A stretch of 64,000 nt of DNA from Bacillota bacterium (GCA_023396225.1 JAEWWT010000025.1:1-64000); one strand, 5' to 3'. Shown: positions 33,860 through 43,224, numbered from the stretch's first letter. The notes: generated by a model not told the origin, from the sequence alone. A program made the numbers and translations.

Positions 33860-35401
33860 TTATACATTGCCTTTTTCGTTTAACTCCAGTTCTACATCCT
33901 TTGAATGTTCCTTGTTTATTTCAGGATTAAAGGATAGGAGCGGCGAGACGTTTTTCTTCTTGATTCGTCTGTCAACATAATTCTGTGTAAGCTTGATAAC
34001 CAATGGCGAAAGTGAAATAACACCGATAAGGTTAGGAATCATCATGAGCCCGTTAAATGTATCGGAAATATCCCATGCAATGCTTGATGTCATTAATGCA
34101 CCTGAAACTATCATGAGTACAAAGAAAACCTTGTAGCCCTTTGCAGCTTTTTCACCAAAGAGATATTCAAATGACTTTGTTCCGTAATGTGACCAGCCTA
34201 GAACGGTTGTAAAAGCAAAAAGCAATACAGCTAAAGCAACAAACATACTGCCGAGAGGGCCGAATACTTTTCCGAACGCTGTTGCAACAAGTGTTGCGTC
34301 GTTTGTTCCCTTAACAGCAAGACCTGTTTCAAGGTCAATAGCACCAGATGAAAGAACAACTATAGCAGTCATTGTGCAGACAACAAAGGTATCCATAAAT
34401 ACTTCAAATATACCCCACATGCCCTGAATTACAGGTTCACGAACATTAGATGCGGAGTGAACCATTACAGATGAACCAAGACCTGCTTCGTTTGAGAATA
34501 CGCCACGCTTGCAGCCCTGTGTGATTACCTGCTTAATAGCAATACCAGAAATACCCCCTGCAACAGCCTCGACGCCAAATGCAAACTTGAATATTGCGAC
34601 AAACATAGGTCCCACGCTTGAAATGTGGAAGCAGAATACAATGATACAGCCGATTATGTAAGCGCATGCCATAAATGGCACTACTCTTTCAGCAAAAGCG
34701 GCAATTCTCTTTAAGCCGCCGAGAATTACAAGTCCGCCGGTAATCATAAGAAGGATACCAATAATAATTGAAGTCCACTTTACCTCGCCGAAAGCATATC
34801 CAAGGTTTGCTTTTGAAAGGAATGCAGAATCAAGATTAATTACAATCTTGTTAATCTGTCCCATGTTACCTATACCGAAAGATGCCAGAATAGCAAATAC
34901 AGAAAAAACAGCGGCAAGAACTTTACCTAAGGTTTTGCAGTGCTTGTATCCGCCAAGACCGTCTCTAAGATAATACATTGCGCCGCCCGACCATTCACCG
35001 GAGTTGTTTTTTCTGCGGTAAAAGATACCGAGTATGTTTTCTGAGAAGTTTGTCATCATCCCAAAGAACGCTGCAACCCACATCCAGAATACTGCGCCAG
35101 GACCGCCGATAACAATCGCAGCAGAAACCCCAGCGATATTACCAGTGCCTATTGTAGCAGCAAGTGCTGTACAAAGAGCCTGAAACTGTGAAACCGAGCC
35201 ATGTTCCTTGTTCTTTCTGGTTTTACTGCCCCTTTGAAATACACTTCCAATTGTTGTGCTCCACCACTCTTTAATATGAGTGACTTGAAAGCACCTAGTA
35301 ATAAAAGTTGTTAGTATGCCTGTTCCAATCAAAAGGATAAGTCCAATTTTTACCCATACAAATGTGTTGATAGTAGTGTTTAAATGATCAAGAAATACCA
35401 T
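33860..35401 (-). CDS. AGCS-family sodium/alanine (glycine) symporter 1
   Basis: An amino acid:cation symporter with about 10-11 membrane helices. The AGCS signature GTGNIAGVSAAIVIGGPGAV, then FWMWVAAFFGM, is clear, as are FSNEAGLGSS and GWSHYGTKSFEYLFG. Translation from ATG 35401 gives 513 residues, with GGGGGAG just upstream (short spacing); a TTG at 35437 in frame lacks a site. The C-terminal 40 residues are charged and cytoplasmic. A second, more compact AGCS gene lies 3.5 kb away on the other strand. Confidence 0.94.
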   Translation of the reverse strand: MVFLDHLNTTINTFVWVKIGLILLIGTGILTTFITRCFQVTHIKEWWSTTIGSVFQRGSKTRKNKEHGSVSQFQALCTALAATIGTGNIAGVSAAIVIGGPGAVFWMWVAAFFGMMTNFSENILGIFYRRKNNSGEWSGGAMYYLRDGLGGYKHCKTLGKVLAAVFSVFAILASFGIGNMGQINKIVINLDSAFLSKANLGYAFGEVKWTSIIIGILLMITGGLVILGGLKRIAAFAERVVPFMACAYIIGCIIVFCFHISSVGPMFVAIFKFAFGVEAVAGGISGIAIKQVITQGCKRGVFSNEAGLGSSVMVHSASNVREPVIQGMWGIFEVFMDTFVVCTMTAIVVLSSGAIDLETGLAVKGTNDATLVATAFGKVFGPLGSMFVALAVLLFAFTTVLGWSHYGTKSFEYLFGEKAAKGYKVFFVLMIVSGALMTSSIAWDISDTFNGLMMIPNLIGVISLSPLVIKLTQNYVDRRIKKKNVSPLLSFNPEINKEHSKDVELELNEKGNV

Positions 35402-35545
35402 AAACTCCCCCAATTCTGCGACAGCAGAAACATACAAAAGTGCAATAACGACTATAGTTATTAAGATAATTCAAATGGTCAAACAAAAACAGCATGAATG
35501 CACTAATAGCATAATCCTACTGTCACTAATAAAAAATATGAAATA

Positions 35546-35574
35546 ATTATAACACAGAATTTCATTTTAAACAA
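35546..35574 (-). promoter_or_regulatory. Promoter of AGCS symporter 1
   Basis: On the minus strand TTGTTT (35574-35569), 17 bp, TATAAT (35551-35546), about 145 bases before the start codon. Confidence 0.55.
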
Positions 35575-35716
35575 TACATTTTTAATATTATACTATTTTT
35601 ATCATAATTGGGAATTTAATTTGTTTATTTTAAATATAATCATGCATATTCTAAGAAAGAAGAAATTCATGAAATCCATAGCATATATTATGATTAAATT
35701 GCATTTATAGTTTAAT

Positions 35717-35759
35717 GTAAAAAAATCAGCAAACCACGTATCTACGTGATTTGCTGATT
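35717..35759 (-). terminator. Terminator of the tRNA-Met/tRNA-Glu unit
   Basis: A 17-bp inverted repeat with one mismatch (35724-35740 with 35743-35759), followed on the minus strand by T7, 8 bases past the tRNA-Glu CCA end. Confidence 0.9.
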
Positions 35760-35766
35760 AATAAGT

Positions 35767-35841
35767 TGGTGACCCGTACGGGAGTCGAACCCATGATTTC
35801 ACCGTGAAAGGGTGACGTCTTGACCACTTGACCAACGGGCC
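35767..35841 (-). tRNA. tRNA-Glu (TTC)
   Basis: The reverse complement folds with acceptor GGCCCGT/ACGGGTC (one G-U pair), anticodon stem TCACC/GGTGA around loop CTTTCAC (anticodon TTC) and encoded CCA. It is preceded by tRNA-Met on the same strand; the 43-base spacer contains an 11-bp inverted repeat. Confidence 0.97.
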
Positions 35842-35884
35842 GCTATTGTAATAAGTGAGTTATCTTTACCGCTTATTACAATGA

Positions 35885-35960
35885 TGGTAGCGGCAGTGAG
35901 ATTTGAACTTACGACCTACCGGGTATGAACCGGTTGCTCTAGCCTCTGAGCTATACCGCC
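35885..35960 (-). tRNA. tRNA-Met (CAT), elongator type
   Basis: The reverse complement starts GGCGGTATAGCTCAG. The anticodon stem ACCGG/CCGGT encloses TTCATAC (anticodon CAT), the T-loop is TTCAAAT and CCA is encoded. The sequence resembles the Bacillus elongator tRNA-Met and lacks the three G-C pairs of an initiator anticodon stem. A tRNA-Ile2 (lysidine) identity is less likely. Confidence 0.93.
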
Positions 35961-36088
35961 AAAGCGCTTGTCCGAATGGGACGATATTTATTATACTGCA
36001 CAATAACAGATTTGTCAACAGCTTTTTTAAAAAATGTCGCTTTTAAATACAAAACAGAAAATACACACGCTAAACTTGTGCAACATGT

Positions 36089-36646
36089 TTAAATTGACAA
36101 CTTAAAAATAACATTATCAGGCAAAAAATTATTTGAACACTGCAAATAATAGTCCTGAATAATTGTATTTTCTGTCATATCAGGTGCAAGCTGATATTTA
36201 ACAACAATCTGACGCTCGCCGCCGTAACAGTGGAATATCTGCGGAGCAGTAATGCTGTAATAATTATTAAAGGTATAATTTTTATCGTAACCTGTGAGAA
36301 TAAAATCCTGTTTACTTAGAAGATCGCTGTTTTCGCCTCTGAATTTCATACGCACCTTGATTGTAACAATATTATTTTCTACATTAACATTTTCAATATG
36401 CATGTCAAAATCAGGTCCGTTGTATTTTTCACCACATTCAATGATAACTGTTTCAGCCAGCTGCGTCTCCTCGAAAATTCCAAGACTGGAGCGTATGAAT
36501 AATCCTTCACTTGAAACAAGCTGAAGCACAAATATCTGGAGAAGAATTATAATTGCCCCAAACATAGCAACGCCTTTCAGAACAGATTTCTTAAAGTTCA
36601 GCTCCATTTTATCAAATGCTATATGATTTACGTCCATCTTTTCCAT
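36089..36646 (-). CDS. Hypothetical membrane-anchored protein
   Basis: A 185-residue protein with one transmembrane segment at about residues 24-47 (GVAMFGAIIILLQIFVLQLV) and an outside domain of about 135 residues of strand-like character (VNVENNIVTIKVRMKF, then QIVVKYQLAP). No family is recognised. It starts 18 bases after the stop of the YdbT-like gene and is the third gene of that operon; AAAGGATAG precedes the ATG. It may work with the two PH-domain membrane proteins. Confidence 0.78.
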   Translation of the reverse strand: MEKMDVNHIAFDKMELNFKKSVLKGVAMFGAIIILLQIFVLQLVSSEGLFIRSSLGIFEETQLAETVIIECGEKYNGPDFDMHIENVNVENNIVTIKVRMKFRGENSDLLSKQDFILTGYDKNYTFNNYYSITAPQIFHCYGGERQIVVKYQLAPDMTENTIIQDYYLQCSNNFLPDNVIFKLSI

Positions 36647-36664
36647 AGTTATACTATCCTTTTG

Positions 36665-38131
36665 TCAAATTTTCTCTGTGTTAGCTGTACTTGCAATACC
36701 TGTGTTTCTAATTAGTTTGATTGCCTCAATCAGATTCATGCCCCTTACTCTGTGATAACCTGTATGCTCGGAGTAAGAGTTTATAATTACATCGCAGGAG
36801 CCGTTTACCCTCTGAAACAAAGTTTGCTTAACACTAACTCTAGCAACTCTTGATTTTGGGACAACGACGGTATGGAACTGCCATGCCTTGCTGTAACGCA
36901 GACAAACAACGTCATTTTTAAAAGAAATACCATTTGTTAAAAACGATACGCATTTTGCAATCAGTAATACAACAGAAGGTATTTCTGCCATTATTGTAAG
37001 GAATAAAATAATGCTGTACCACTCTGTAAAAGTCAATTCAAGTATAAATGCGGCAATCATTATGCCGAAAATAAGCAGGGTAGGGGGCATAAGGAAACGC
37101 AGAACATAGCCTTTTCGGGTTGTGATTTCGTTCTCAGAGAGAATAAATGCAGGGAGCATCTCTTTGAAAATTCCCTGAACCTTATCTTCTTTAAGAACAG
37201 GAATGAACACAGGAATTTCATTTTTTGCCTTGCCATATCCCGAACAGTTTATATGAACGGACATAACAGCACAAAGCTTCATAAAAAGCGTCTGCCGCAA
37301 ATCTGCATAGTTGATTTTATTGGAATTAATATGATACTTTCTCTTTGTAAGAAAGCCGTTTGTGATTGTAATGTTATTGCCTTTTCTTGAAACCTTGAAC
37401 TTGTCATGGCGAAGAAAATTTCTTGTTACAGAGATAAGCCAGCCTGTGCCGATAATTAGCGCTACAAGAAGTGCGGTTCTCGGAACAAATCTTATAGCTC
37501 TTTCTACAACAGCTGTAACATCATTTACAGCACTAAGAAACTTGTCCTCAAGCTCCTGTCCGACAATCTTACCCCCTTGAATGAAAAGGGTGACGATAAG
37601 GATTACACCTGACAATGCAGATGAAAATACTACTGAAAAGAACAAAAGCTGTATTCTGTCAATATGGTGAGTAACCCTTGTTTTGTCTGTTTTTAAATAT
37701 AGCTTGCGAAACAATGCTGAGCATTGCTCTTCGTTGGTGATAAGAGATATATCAGCCGTTCGTGTAACTGGCCCCATAGTTGTTCCATCGGTCTCAATAT
37801 AAATCTTCACAGCTTTGAAAGGTCTGAGCCAGAAAGGTCTTTCAGATGTTACAGCTGAAATTGATGAATAGTTAATATTTGTGATGAATTTTGCAACTAC
37901 CCCCGCTTTATATGTAAAGCAATTATCATTTACACTAAAGCCTATACAGAACCATCTTAATATAGCAGATGCAATTATAAAAGCAATTACAATAAGGTCA
38001 AGATATGCTCCTTGAAACCAGGAGTAAAAGTCAAATCTTATTGCGACAAGACCTCTTATAAGCGGAATAAGCAGTAACCAAAGGTTTTTTGTGGCAAGAA
38101 AAAGAATTGACGCTTTATGCTGTCTTACCAT
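36665..38131 (-). CDS. YdbT-like membrane protein with bacterial PH domains
   Basis: A 488-residue membrane protein. Two pairs of hydrophobic helices (about residues 10-55 and 165-240) precede PH-like strand regions: FTYKAGVVAKFITNINYSSI early, then NITITNGFLTKRKYHINSNK in the middle and VCLRYSKAWQFHTVVVPKSR at the end, each of the bPH2 pattern. In Bacillus YdbS and YdbT are a pair linked to resistance to antimicrobial products. The ATG overlaps the stop of the YdbS-like gene by one base, so the two are translationally coupled. Function here is inferred. Confidence 0.85.
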   Translation of the reverse strand: MVRQHKASILFLATKNLWLLLIPLIRGLVAIRFDFYSWFQGAYLDLIVIAFIIASAILRWFCIGFSVNDNCFTYKAGVVAKFITNINYSSISAVTSERPFWLRPFKAVKIYIETDGTTMGPVTRTADISLITNEEQCSALFRKLYLKTDKTRVTHHIDRIQLLFFSVVFSSALSGVILIVTLFIQGGKIVGQELEDKFLSAVNDVTAVVERAIRFVPRTALLVALIIGTGWLISVTRNFLRHDKFKVSRKGNNITITNGFLTKRKYHINSNKINYADLRQTLFMKLCAVMSVHINCSGYGKAKNEIPVFIPVLKEDKVQGIFKEMLPAFILSENEITTRKGYVLRFLMPPTLLIFGIMIAAFILELTFTEWYSIILFLTIMAEIPSVVLLIAKCVSFLTNGISFKNDVVCLRYSKAWQFHTVVVPKSRVARVSVKQTLFQRVNGSCDVIINSYSEHTGYHRVRGMNLIEAIKLIRNTGIASTANTEKI

Positions 38132-38628
38132 TACAGTCCACCTCTGCTAAGAATATAGTTATCAATTTTTTTTACAATCTTTTCAGCATCTCTGTCATTC
38201 AGAAACATTAGTGATAATCTTCCGCCAAGCGCATGGAGAAACACAAAGTTCAGGCATGTAAACTTTGACAGAGGAAAAGAGACTTTTGTGGTGTACTGAA
38301 TAGCGGACAATTTCATATATTTTCTGTTTTTTGACCATAGTCCGTACCGCACTTCAATTTCATCAGTATAAATTATATAAGACAAGGTTGCGAGCCAAAG
38401 AGGCAGAATAATTACCAAAAATAAAACATACGCTATAATAAACACAATTATTACAGCCCACACTACTATTTCAGGAACAGATATTTCTGCAGACAGAAAA
38501 TACTGCGGAAATTTTTCCTTAATATAATCTAATCCGTAATTCAATATTCCAATTAAACAAAGAATCAGTATAAATGACAATACTCTAAGATATATAATGC
38601 AATGTTTATCCGCAAAGTATTTTTTCAT
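38131..38628 (-). CDS. YdbS-like PH-domain membrane protein
   Basis: A 165-residue protein with two transmembrane helices (about residues 14-34 and 50-85) followed by one bPH2 domain (LSYIIYTDEIEVRYGLWSKN, then YMKLSAIQYTTKVSFPLSKF). It is the first gene of a three-gene minus-strand operon with the YdbT-like protein and an unknown membrane protein. AAGGAT precedes the ATG. Confidence 0.86.
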   Translation of the reverse strand: MKKYFADKHCIIYLRVLSFILILCLIGILNYGLDYIKEKFPQYFLSAEISVPEIVVWAVIIVFIIAYVLFLVIILPLWLATLSYIIYTDEIEVRYGLWSKNRKYMKLSAIQYTTKVSFPLSKFTCLNFVFLHALGGRLSLMFLNDRDAEKIVKKIDNYILSRGGL

Positions 38629-38735
38629 ATCAAATAATCCTTATTACTAAGATAAATACATATTATAGTTATTATAACATATTAAGTAAATATTTAAAAC
38701 AATATTTTGTCTAATTTAAAAATTTATATATTAAT

Positions 38736-38811
38736 GGCAATACCGCACAATACGTTTCTGTCTATTCTCAAAGCAGGTTCAGTAACGTATTTTCTCTGTT
38801 TCTCAAATCGT
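38736..38811 (-). mobile_element. Truncated copy of the 110-bp MITE
   Basis: Positions 38736-38811 match the reverse complement of the full copies at 46561 and 58622, starting at the terminal inverted repeat GGCAATACCGCACAA. The match ends after CTCAAATCGT, so about 34 bases including the other terminus are missing. It lies between the YdbS-like gene and the second AGCS gene. Confidence 0.82.
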
Positions 38812-38905
38812 ATTCACGCAGAGAGGAATGGTTATTAATATGAAAGGATGATCAAATATAGATATAATATCAACGCTTAGTATAATAATTGACAAGATAA
38901 ACAGT

Positions 38906-40216
38906 TTGATATGGGGAACAGGAACCGTTCTGCTTATATTTTGCACAGGAATTTACTTTACAATACGCACAGGGTTTTTTCAGTTCAGGAAAATCCGAGT
39001 GATTTTCTCCGAAACTCTTTTCTCATTACGACAAAAATCCTCCTCCGCTCACACAGTAACACAGTTTCAGGCTTTGTCCACAGCGCTTGCGGCCTCAATG
39101 GGCACTGGCAACATCGTAGGTGTTGCATCTGCAATTGCTCTTGGAGGACCTGGAGCTGTGTTCTGGATGTGGGTATCAGCTTTTTTCGGGATGGCAACAG
39201 CTTATGCGGAGAATGTTCTCGGAGTTTATTATAAGCAAAAGTCGGGAAAAAATGCTCTCAATGGGCCGATGCTCTATCTTGAACATGGCCTTAAAAGCAA
39301 ACCTGCGGCGGTAATATATGCTTTCAGCTGTATGATTGGTTCTTTTGGTATTGGCAACATGACACAGGCGAATGCAATTTCAGAGGCGGCATTCACAAGC
39401 TTTTCTGTTCCGAAAGAACTTTGCGGCATTGTTATATGTGTACTTGCAGGCATTGTAATTCTCGGCGGAAGTATGCGCACAGCCAAAGTAACCGAAAAAA
39501 TCATACCGTTTATTTCGCTTTTTTACATACTTGGCTCAATAATACTAATTGTAGTTTTTTACAAGTCAATACCATCCGTATTGTCAAATATATTTACATC
39601 GGCTTTTGGTTTAAGGGCAGCAGCAGGAGGAACAGCAGGCTATCTTATAAAAACCGCTGTAACAACAGGGCTTAAACGTGGGATATTTTCAAATGAGGCA
39701 GGACTTGGAAGTTCTGTTCTTGTGCATACGGCGGCAGACTGCAAAGAGCCTGTAAAAATGGGAATGTGGGCAATTGCAGAAGTTTTTATTGACACAATAG
39801 TATGTTGTACAGTTACTGCGCTGGTTATTCTCTGCACAAGGACAACTGTGCCAGCAGATGCAGGAGTAAGCGTTGTCATTGACGCTTTCTCAACTTTTTT
39901 TGGTGGATTTGCAGAGATTTTCATAACAGTTTCAACAACGGTATTTGCATTTGCAACTTTGCTTGGATGGTCATTCTATGGGGTTCAGTGTGCGGAATAT
40001 CTTTGCCCGACAAAAAGAAAATTGGGACTTGCGTTTGTATACAAGCTTGTGTTTATAGGCTTAATATACATTGGCTCAATCACAGCAATAAAGCTTGTGT
40101 GGTCGGTTTCGGATGTTTTCAACGGGCTTATGCTGATACCAAACCTCATTGCAATACTGTTTTTAAGCAAAGATGTTGTAGATATTACTCGAAAATATAC
40201 GAATAGTAAAAAATAA
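38906..40216 (+). CDS. AGCS-family sodium/alanine symporter 2
   Basis: Second amino acid:cation symporter of the family, 436 residues as listed, lacking the charged C-terminal extension of copy 1. Signatures are GTGNIVGVASAIALGGPGAV, FSNEAGLGSSVLVH and LLGWSFYGVQCAEYLCP. The start is uncertain. TTG 38906 has no ribosome site, yet the frame continues upstream through family-like residues (DIISTLSIIIDKINSLIWG) to a TGA at 38849 without any ATG, GTG or TTG. AAAGGA at 38843-38848 is well placed for an ATA at 38858. True N-terminus is probably about 16 codons longer. Confidence 0.9.
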   Translation: MIWGTGTVLLIFCTGIYFTIRTGFFQFRKIRVIFSETLFSLRQKSSSAHTVTQFQALSTALAASMGTGNIVGVASAIALGGPGAVFWMWVSAFFGMATAYAENVLGVYYKQKSGKNALNGPMLYLEHGLKSKPAAVIYAFSCMIGSFGIGNMTQANAISEAAFTSFSVPKELCGIVICVLAGIVILGGSMRTAKVTEKIIPFISLFYILGSIILIVVFYKSIPSVLSNIFTSAFGLRAAAGGTAGYLIKTAVTTGLKRGIFSNEAGLGSSVLVHTAADCKEPVKMGMWAIAEVFIDTIVCCTVTALVILCTRTTVPADAGVSVVIDAFSTFFGGFAEIFITVSTTVFAFATLLGWSFYGVQCAEYLCPTKRKLGLAFVYKLVFIGLIYIGSITAIKLVWSVSDVFNGLMLIPNLIAILFLSKDVVDITRKYTNSKK

Positions 40217-40292
40217 TGTAATAACTCAATTGACTAAAAATTTTTGATATGATATAATTATTTTACCAATAAATCGGAAGAGACAGGAAAGA

Positions 40293-40793
40293 GTGACGGA
40301 TGTGAAAGGTGAGTTTCGTTATACAAGTAAATTAATTGCAGTTCCTATAATAACTATTTTTTTATCAATGTTTCTAATTCTCAGTGTACCTGAAAAAGTT
40401 AAGTTGCTTTTTATTTTTTCCTTCTTCTTATCCTTTTTATTTACATGGTTAATACAAGATACACATGGAAATTTTGAAGCAAATGAAACCGAAGTTAAAT
40501 TTGTAACTTTGGGTAAGAAAATAGTAATTGAATTTAAAGACATAAAGAAAATAGAACTAAAAAACATACTAAAGTGTGAAGTCGGAGGATTATATTACTA
40601 TAATATATGTTTAAAAATAATAACATCAGATAATATATATAAATATTCATCAAAATTCGAACCACGATTTGGTGGAGTAAAAGATTTACCCTTAGCTTTT
40701 ACTGAGCGGTATAACAACAATGACTTTGTTTTGCTTTATAACTACATAAATGAGAGGGTTTCTAATAAAGCAGATGAAAAGCCCACAGAATAG
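40293..40793 (+). CDS. Hypothetical membrane protein, 166 residues
   Basis: Two adjacent hydrophobic helices (about residues 14-32 and 36-54, FLSMFLILS and LLFIFSFFLSFLFTWLI) precede a C-terminal strand-rich domain (TEVKFVTLGKKIVIEFKDIK), an arrangement that resembles small YcxB/PH-like membrane proteins, though I cannot assign a family. The start is GTG 40293 with AGGAAAG close upstream. It is more AT-rich than flanking genes, hinting at recent acquisition. Confidence 0.7.
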   Translation: MTDVKGEFRYTSKLIAVPIITIFLSMFLILSVPEKVKLLFIFSFFLSFLFTWLIQDTHGNFEANETEVKFVTLGKKIVIEFKDIKKIELKNILKCEVGGLYYYNICLKIITSDNIYKYSSKFEPRFGGVKDLPLAFTERYNNNDFVLLYNYINERVSNKADEKPTE

Positions 40794-40868
40794 AGCTTAA
40801 TGGGGAAAGACAATTGGACGTAATGCTTTAAAATATTAATAAAGTACATTATTGGGGGACAGATAAAA

Positions 40869-41378
40869 ATGAGCGTTAAGTTATCAAAAAAAGTAATGCT
40901 TAGAATAATGTTAATTATAGGAATAATTATTATTGGCTTTATTGCATATGAATGTATTGGGTATATAGTAAATAATTCTGTGGCAAATAAACAAACTGAA
41001 GAATTTACACAGGGACTTGTCAATCAATATTCGGATGCCAAAATACTTGAAACAGCTTCAGGAGTTGAGAATATTTATCAATTTGATTGTCATGCTCATA
41101 TAGTAACTGAGGTAGTGTTTGAGGTAAACGTTCCTTTTGAGCAAGTAGAAAAAGTATTAATTGAAAAGTATAATTCAGATAAAAGTAAAATTTTTGTAGA
41201 CAATATGAAAGAGGATCCGAAAAAGGATTATGGAATAACGTTTTCTACTAGTTATAGTCGTTTAGAACTTTCATCTGATTCCACGAATTGTTATTATTTG
41301 ATTCTGATAAGACCAGCACCGTTTGAAGAAAATTTTGAAGGATACATTGACAAACATGATCATGTTAATTTTGACTAA
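40869..41378 (+). CDS. Hypothetical single-pass membrane protein
   Basis: A 169-residue protein with an N-terminal transmembrane anchor (residues about 10-33, MLRIMLIIGIIIIGFIAYEC) and a soluble outside domain that ends His/Asp-rich (DKHDHVNFD). No family is recognised. A GGGGGA site precedes the ATG, and a long-stemmed terminator follows. Like the gene before it, it is AT-rich; the pair may be a small acquired unit. Confidence 0.68.
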   Translation: MSVKLSKKVMLRIMLIIGIIIIGFIAYECIGYIVNNSVANKQTEEFTQGLVNQYSDAKILETASGVENIYQFDCHAHIVTEVVFEVNVPFEQVEKVLIEKYNSDKSKIFVDNMKEDPKKDYGITFSTSYSRLELSSDSTNCYYLILIRPAPFEENFEGYIDKHDHVNFD

Positions 41379-41382
41379 TAAA

Positions 41383-41428
41383 TAAAGCACCTCAAAAGAG
41401 TAGTTAATCTTTTCAGGTGCTTTATTTA
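41383..41428 (+). terminator. Terminator after the unknown membrane gene
   Basis: An outer stem AAAGCACCT/AGGTGCTTT and an inner AAAAGA/TCTTTT separated by a C-C mismatch, then TATTTATG. Confidence 0.78.
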
Positions 41429-41482
41429 TGCATGCAAAATTCAAGATGATACAGAAAACTTGAAAATAATGCGCTTTATCGG

Positions 41483-41511
41483 TTGCTTATGCTAAGATAA
41501 TAAGCTATAAT
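41483..41511 (+). promoter_or_regulatory. Promoter of the amino-acid ABC transporter genes
   Basis: TTGCTT (41483-41488), 17 bp, TATAAT (41506-41511), 38 bases before the start codon. Confidence 0.62.
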
Positions 41512-41549
41512 AATAAAGTGCGCATTGAATTTTTCAAGAGGTGATTATA

Positions 41550-42248
41550 TTGGATTGGCATGACGTTTTACAGACAACTCAAGTTCTGCTTAAATATTTA
41601 ATACCGACATTAAAAGTTTTTGTGTTTACATTGATTTTCTCTATTCCGCTTGGAATGATTGTCGCATTGCTCAAAATGTGTAAATTTCGGCCGGTATCAT
41701 GGCTGACAAGCATTTACATATTAATAATGCGTGGAACCCCGCTTATGCTTCAGATTATTACTATATACTATGCAATACCTATTATAAAGCAATCCAGCAT
41801 AAAGTGGGCGGTTGCTCTCGTCAGCGGTATTGATACTAAAAGCCCGGGATATCTGTTCGGTGCATTAATTACAGCTTTTGCACTTAACTATGCTGCATAT
41901 TTTGCAGAAATATTCAGAGGCGGGATTGAATCCATCCCAAAGGGACAGTATGAAGCCTCAGCGTCACTTGGATTTACAAAGTCACAGACTTTTTTCAGAG
42001 TAGTTCTTCCGCAGGTTGTAAAGCGAATTGTTCCTGCAAGTTCAAATGAGATTATCACTCTTGTAAAGGATACATCACTCGCATCCGTTATTGCATATGC
42101 TGAAATTTTCATAAAGGCAAAACAGCAGATGGTAAACTATTCATCTCTTATTCCGCTTTTCATTGCAGGAGCATTCTACTTCGTTATGAATGCAGTTCTC
42201 ACAATTGTTTTCACAGGCGTTGAGAAAAAGCTAGAATATTATAAATAA
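41550..42248 (+). CDS. Amino acid ABC transporter permease (HisM/GlnP type)
   Basis: An inner-membrane permease of the polar amino acid family, 232 residues with about five helices. The EAA loop reads EASASLGFTKSQTFFRVVLP. The start is TTG 41550 with AGAGGTGAT just upstream; the frame also opens at GTG 41541, which lies within that site. The ATPase gene follows 11 bases later. No substrate-binding protein gene is nearby, so the binding protein must be encoded elsewhere or the pair is incomplete. Confidence 0.92.
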   Translation: MDWHDVLQTTQVLLKYLIPTLKVFVFTLIFSIPLGMIVALLKMCKFRPVSWLTSIYILIMRGTPLMLQIITIYYAIPIIKQSSIKWAVALVSGIDTKSPGYLFGALITAFALNYAAYFAEIFRGGIESIPKGQYEASASLGFTKSQTFFRVVLPQVVKRIVPASSNEIITLVKDTSLASVIAYAEIFIKAKQQMVNYSSLIPLFIAGAFYFVMNAVLTIVFTGVEKKLEYYK

Positions 42249-42259
42249 GGGGTGAAAGC

Positions 42260-43051
42260 ATGGCTGTTCTTGAAGTTAAAAACTTGTCAAAAAGTTTTGG
42301 ACATCTAGTTGTTCTTAAAGATATTTCATTCAACGTTGAGGAAGGACAGGTCGTTGCAATCATCGGCCCATCGGGAAGTGGCAAATCAACCTTGCTCCGT
42401 TGTATTAATCAGCTTGATAAGGTAAGCGGCGGAACAATTAATGTCTGCGGCACCGAAATGATTACATCATATAAAAATGACAAGCCTGTCTATGCGTCTG
42501 CGGATGTTCTCAGACAAATAAGGCTTAAAATAGGGCTTGTGTTCCAGAACTTTAACCTCTTTCCACATATGAGTGTGCTGAAAAATGTCACCGAAGCACC
42601 TGTATGTGTGCTGAAAAAAAGCAGGGAGGAGGCTGTCAGAACTGCAACAGAGCTGCTTGGAAAGATGGGACTTAATGACAAGGCAAAGTCATATCCATGT
42701 GAGCTGTCGGGCGGACAACAGCAGAGAGTTTCCATTGCAAGAGCATTGGCACTCAATCCGGAGGTGCTTTTCTTTGATGAACCTACATCTGCCCTTGACC
42801 CTGAGCTAACAGGGGAGATACTCAAGGTTATCAAGGAGCTTGCAAAGGAAAAGATGACAATGGTTATTGTTACGCATGAAATGGCTTTTGCAAGGGATGT
42901 TGCGGATAAGGTCATATTCATGGACGGCGGAGTTATTGTTGAAGAGGGAACACCCCAGGAGGTTTTCTCGGATACACAGAATGAACGAACAAAGCAGTTC
43001 CTGAAACGATATAATCAGGAGTTTGGGGAAATAAATGAAGACAAGAACTGA
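42260..43051 (+). CDS. Amino acid ABC transporter ATP-binding protein (GlnQ/HisP type)
   Basis: The ATPase partner of the permease just upstream. Walker A GPSGSGKST is at residues 36-44, the signature is LSGGQQQRVSIARAL, Walker B is EVLFFDEPTSALDPE, and the H-loop is IVTHEM. 263 residues; about 15-20 longer than GlnQ because of an insert around residues 67-80 (TSYKNDKPVYASADV). AGGGGTG precedes the ATG. A terminator follows at 43166. Confidence 0.95.
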   Translation: MAVLEVKNLSKSFGHLVVLKDISFNVEEGQVVAIIGPSGSGKSTLLRCINQLDKVSGGTINVCGTEMITSYKNDKPVYASADVLRQIRLKIGLVFQNFNLFPHMSVLKNVTEAPVCVLKKSREEAVRTATELLGKMGLNDKAKSYPCELSGGQQQRVSIARALALNPEVLFFDEPTSALDPELTGEILKVIKELAKEKMTMVIVTHEMAFARDVADKVIFMDGGVIVEEGTPQEVFSDTQNERTKQFLKRYNQEFGEINEDKN

Positions 43052-43165
43052 CTATACCTGTCCGCTGCCAGGGATGGGATGAGCCGTAATATACAAATGG
43101 CGTAACTCTGCAAGGACATACAGCGATTTCAATTCAGGAAATGTAGAAATATAGATATAACAAAG

Positions 43166-43201
43166 GCACTTCCGATACTTTTGTATCGGAAGTGCTTTGT
43201 T
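43166..43201. terminator. Bidirectional terminator
   Basis: A 13-bp perfect stem GCACTTCCGATAC/GTATCGGAAGTGC (43166-43178 with 43183-43195), T-rich tails both ways, between the convergent ABC ATPase and TPM genes. Confidence 0.85.
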
Positions 43202-43224
43202 TTATATATTGAGCTAAACAAAAA

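Noticed and set aside
35846..35882. Terminator between tRNA-Met and tRNA-Glu
   Set aside because: The 11-bp inverted repeat has no T-run on the minus strand, so it is more likely a processing hairpin in a joint transcript.
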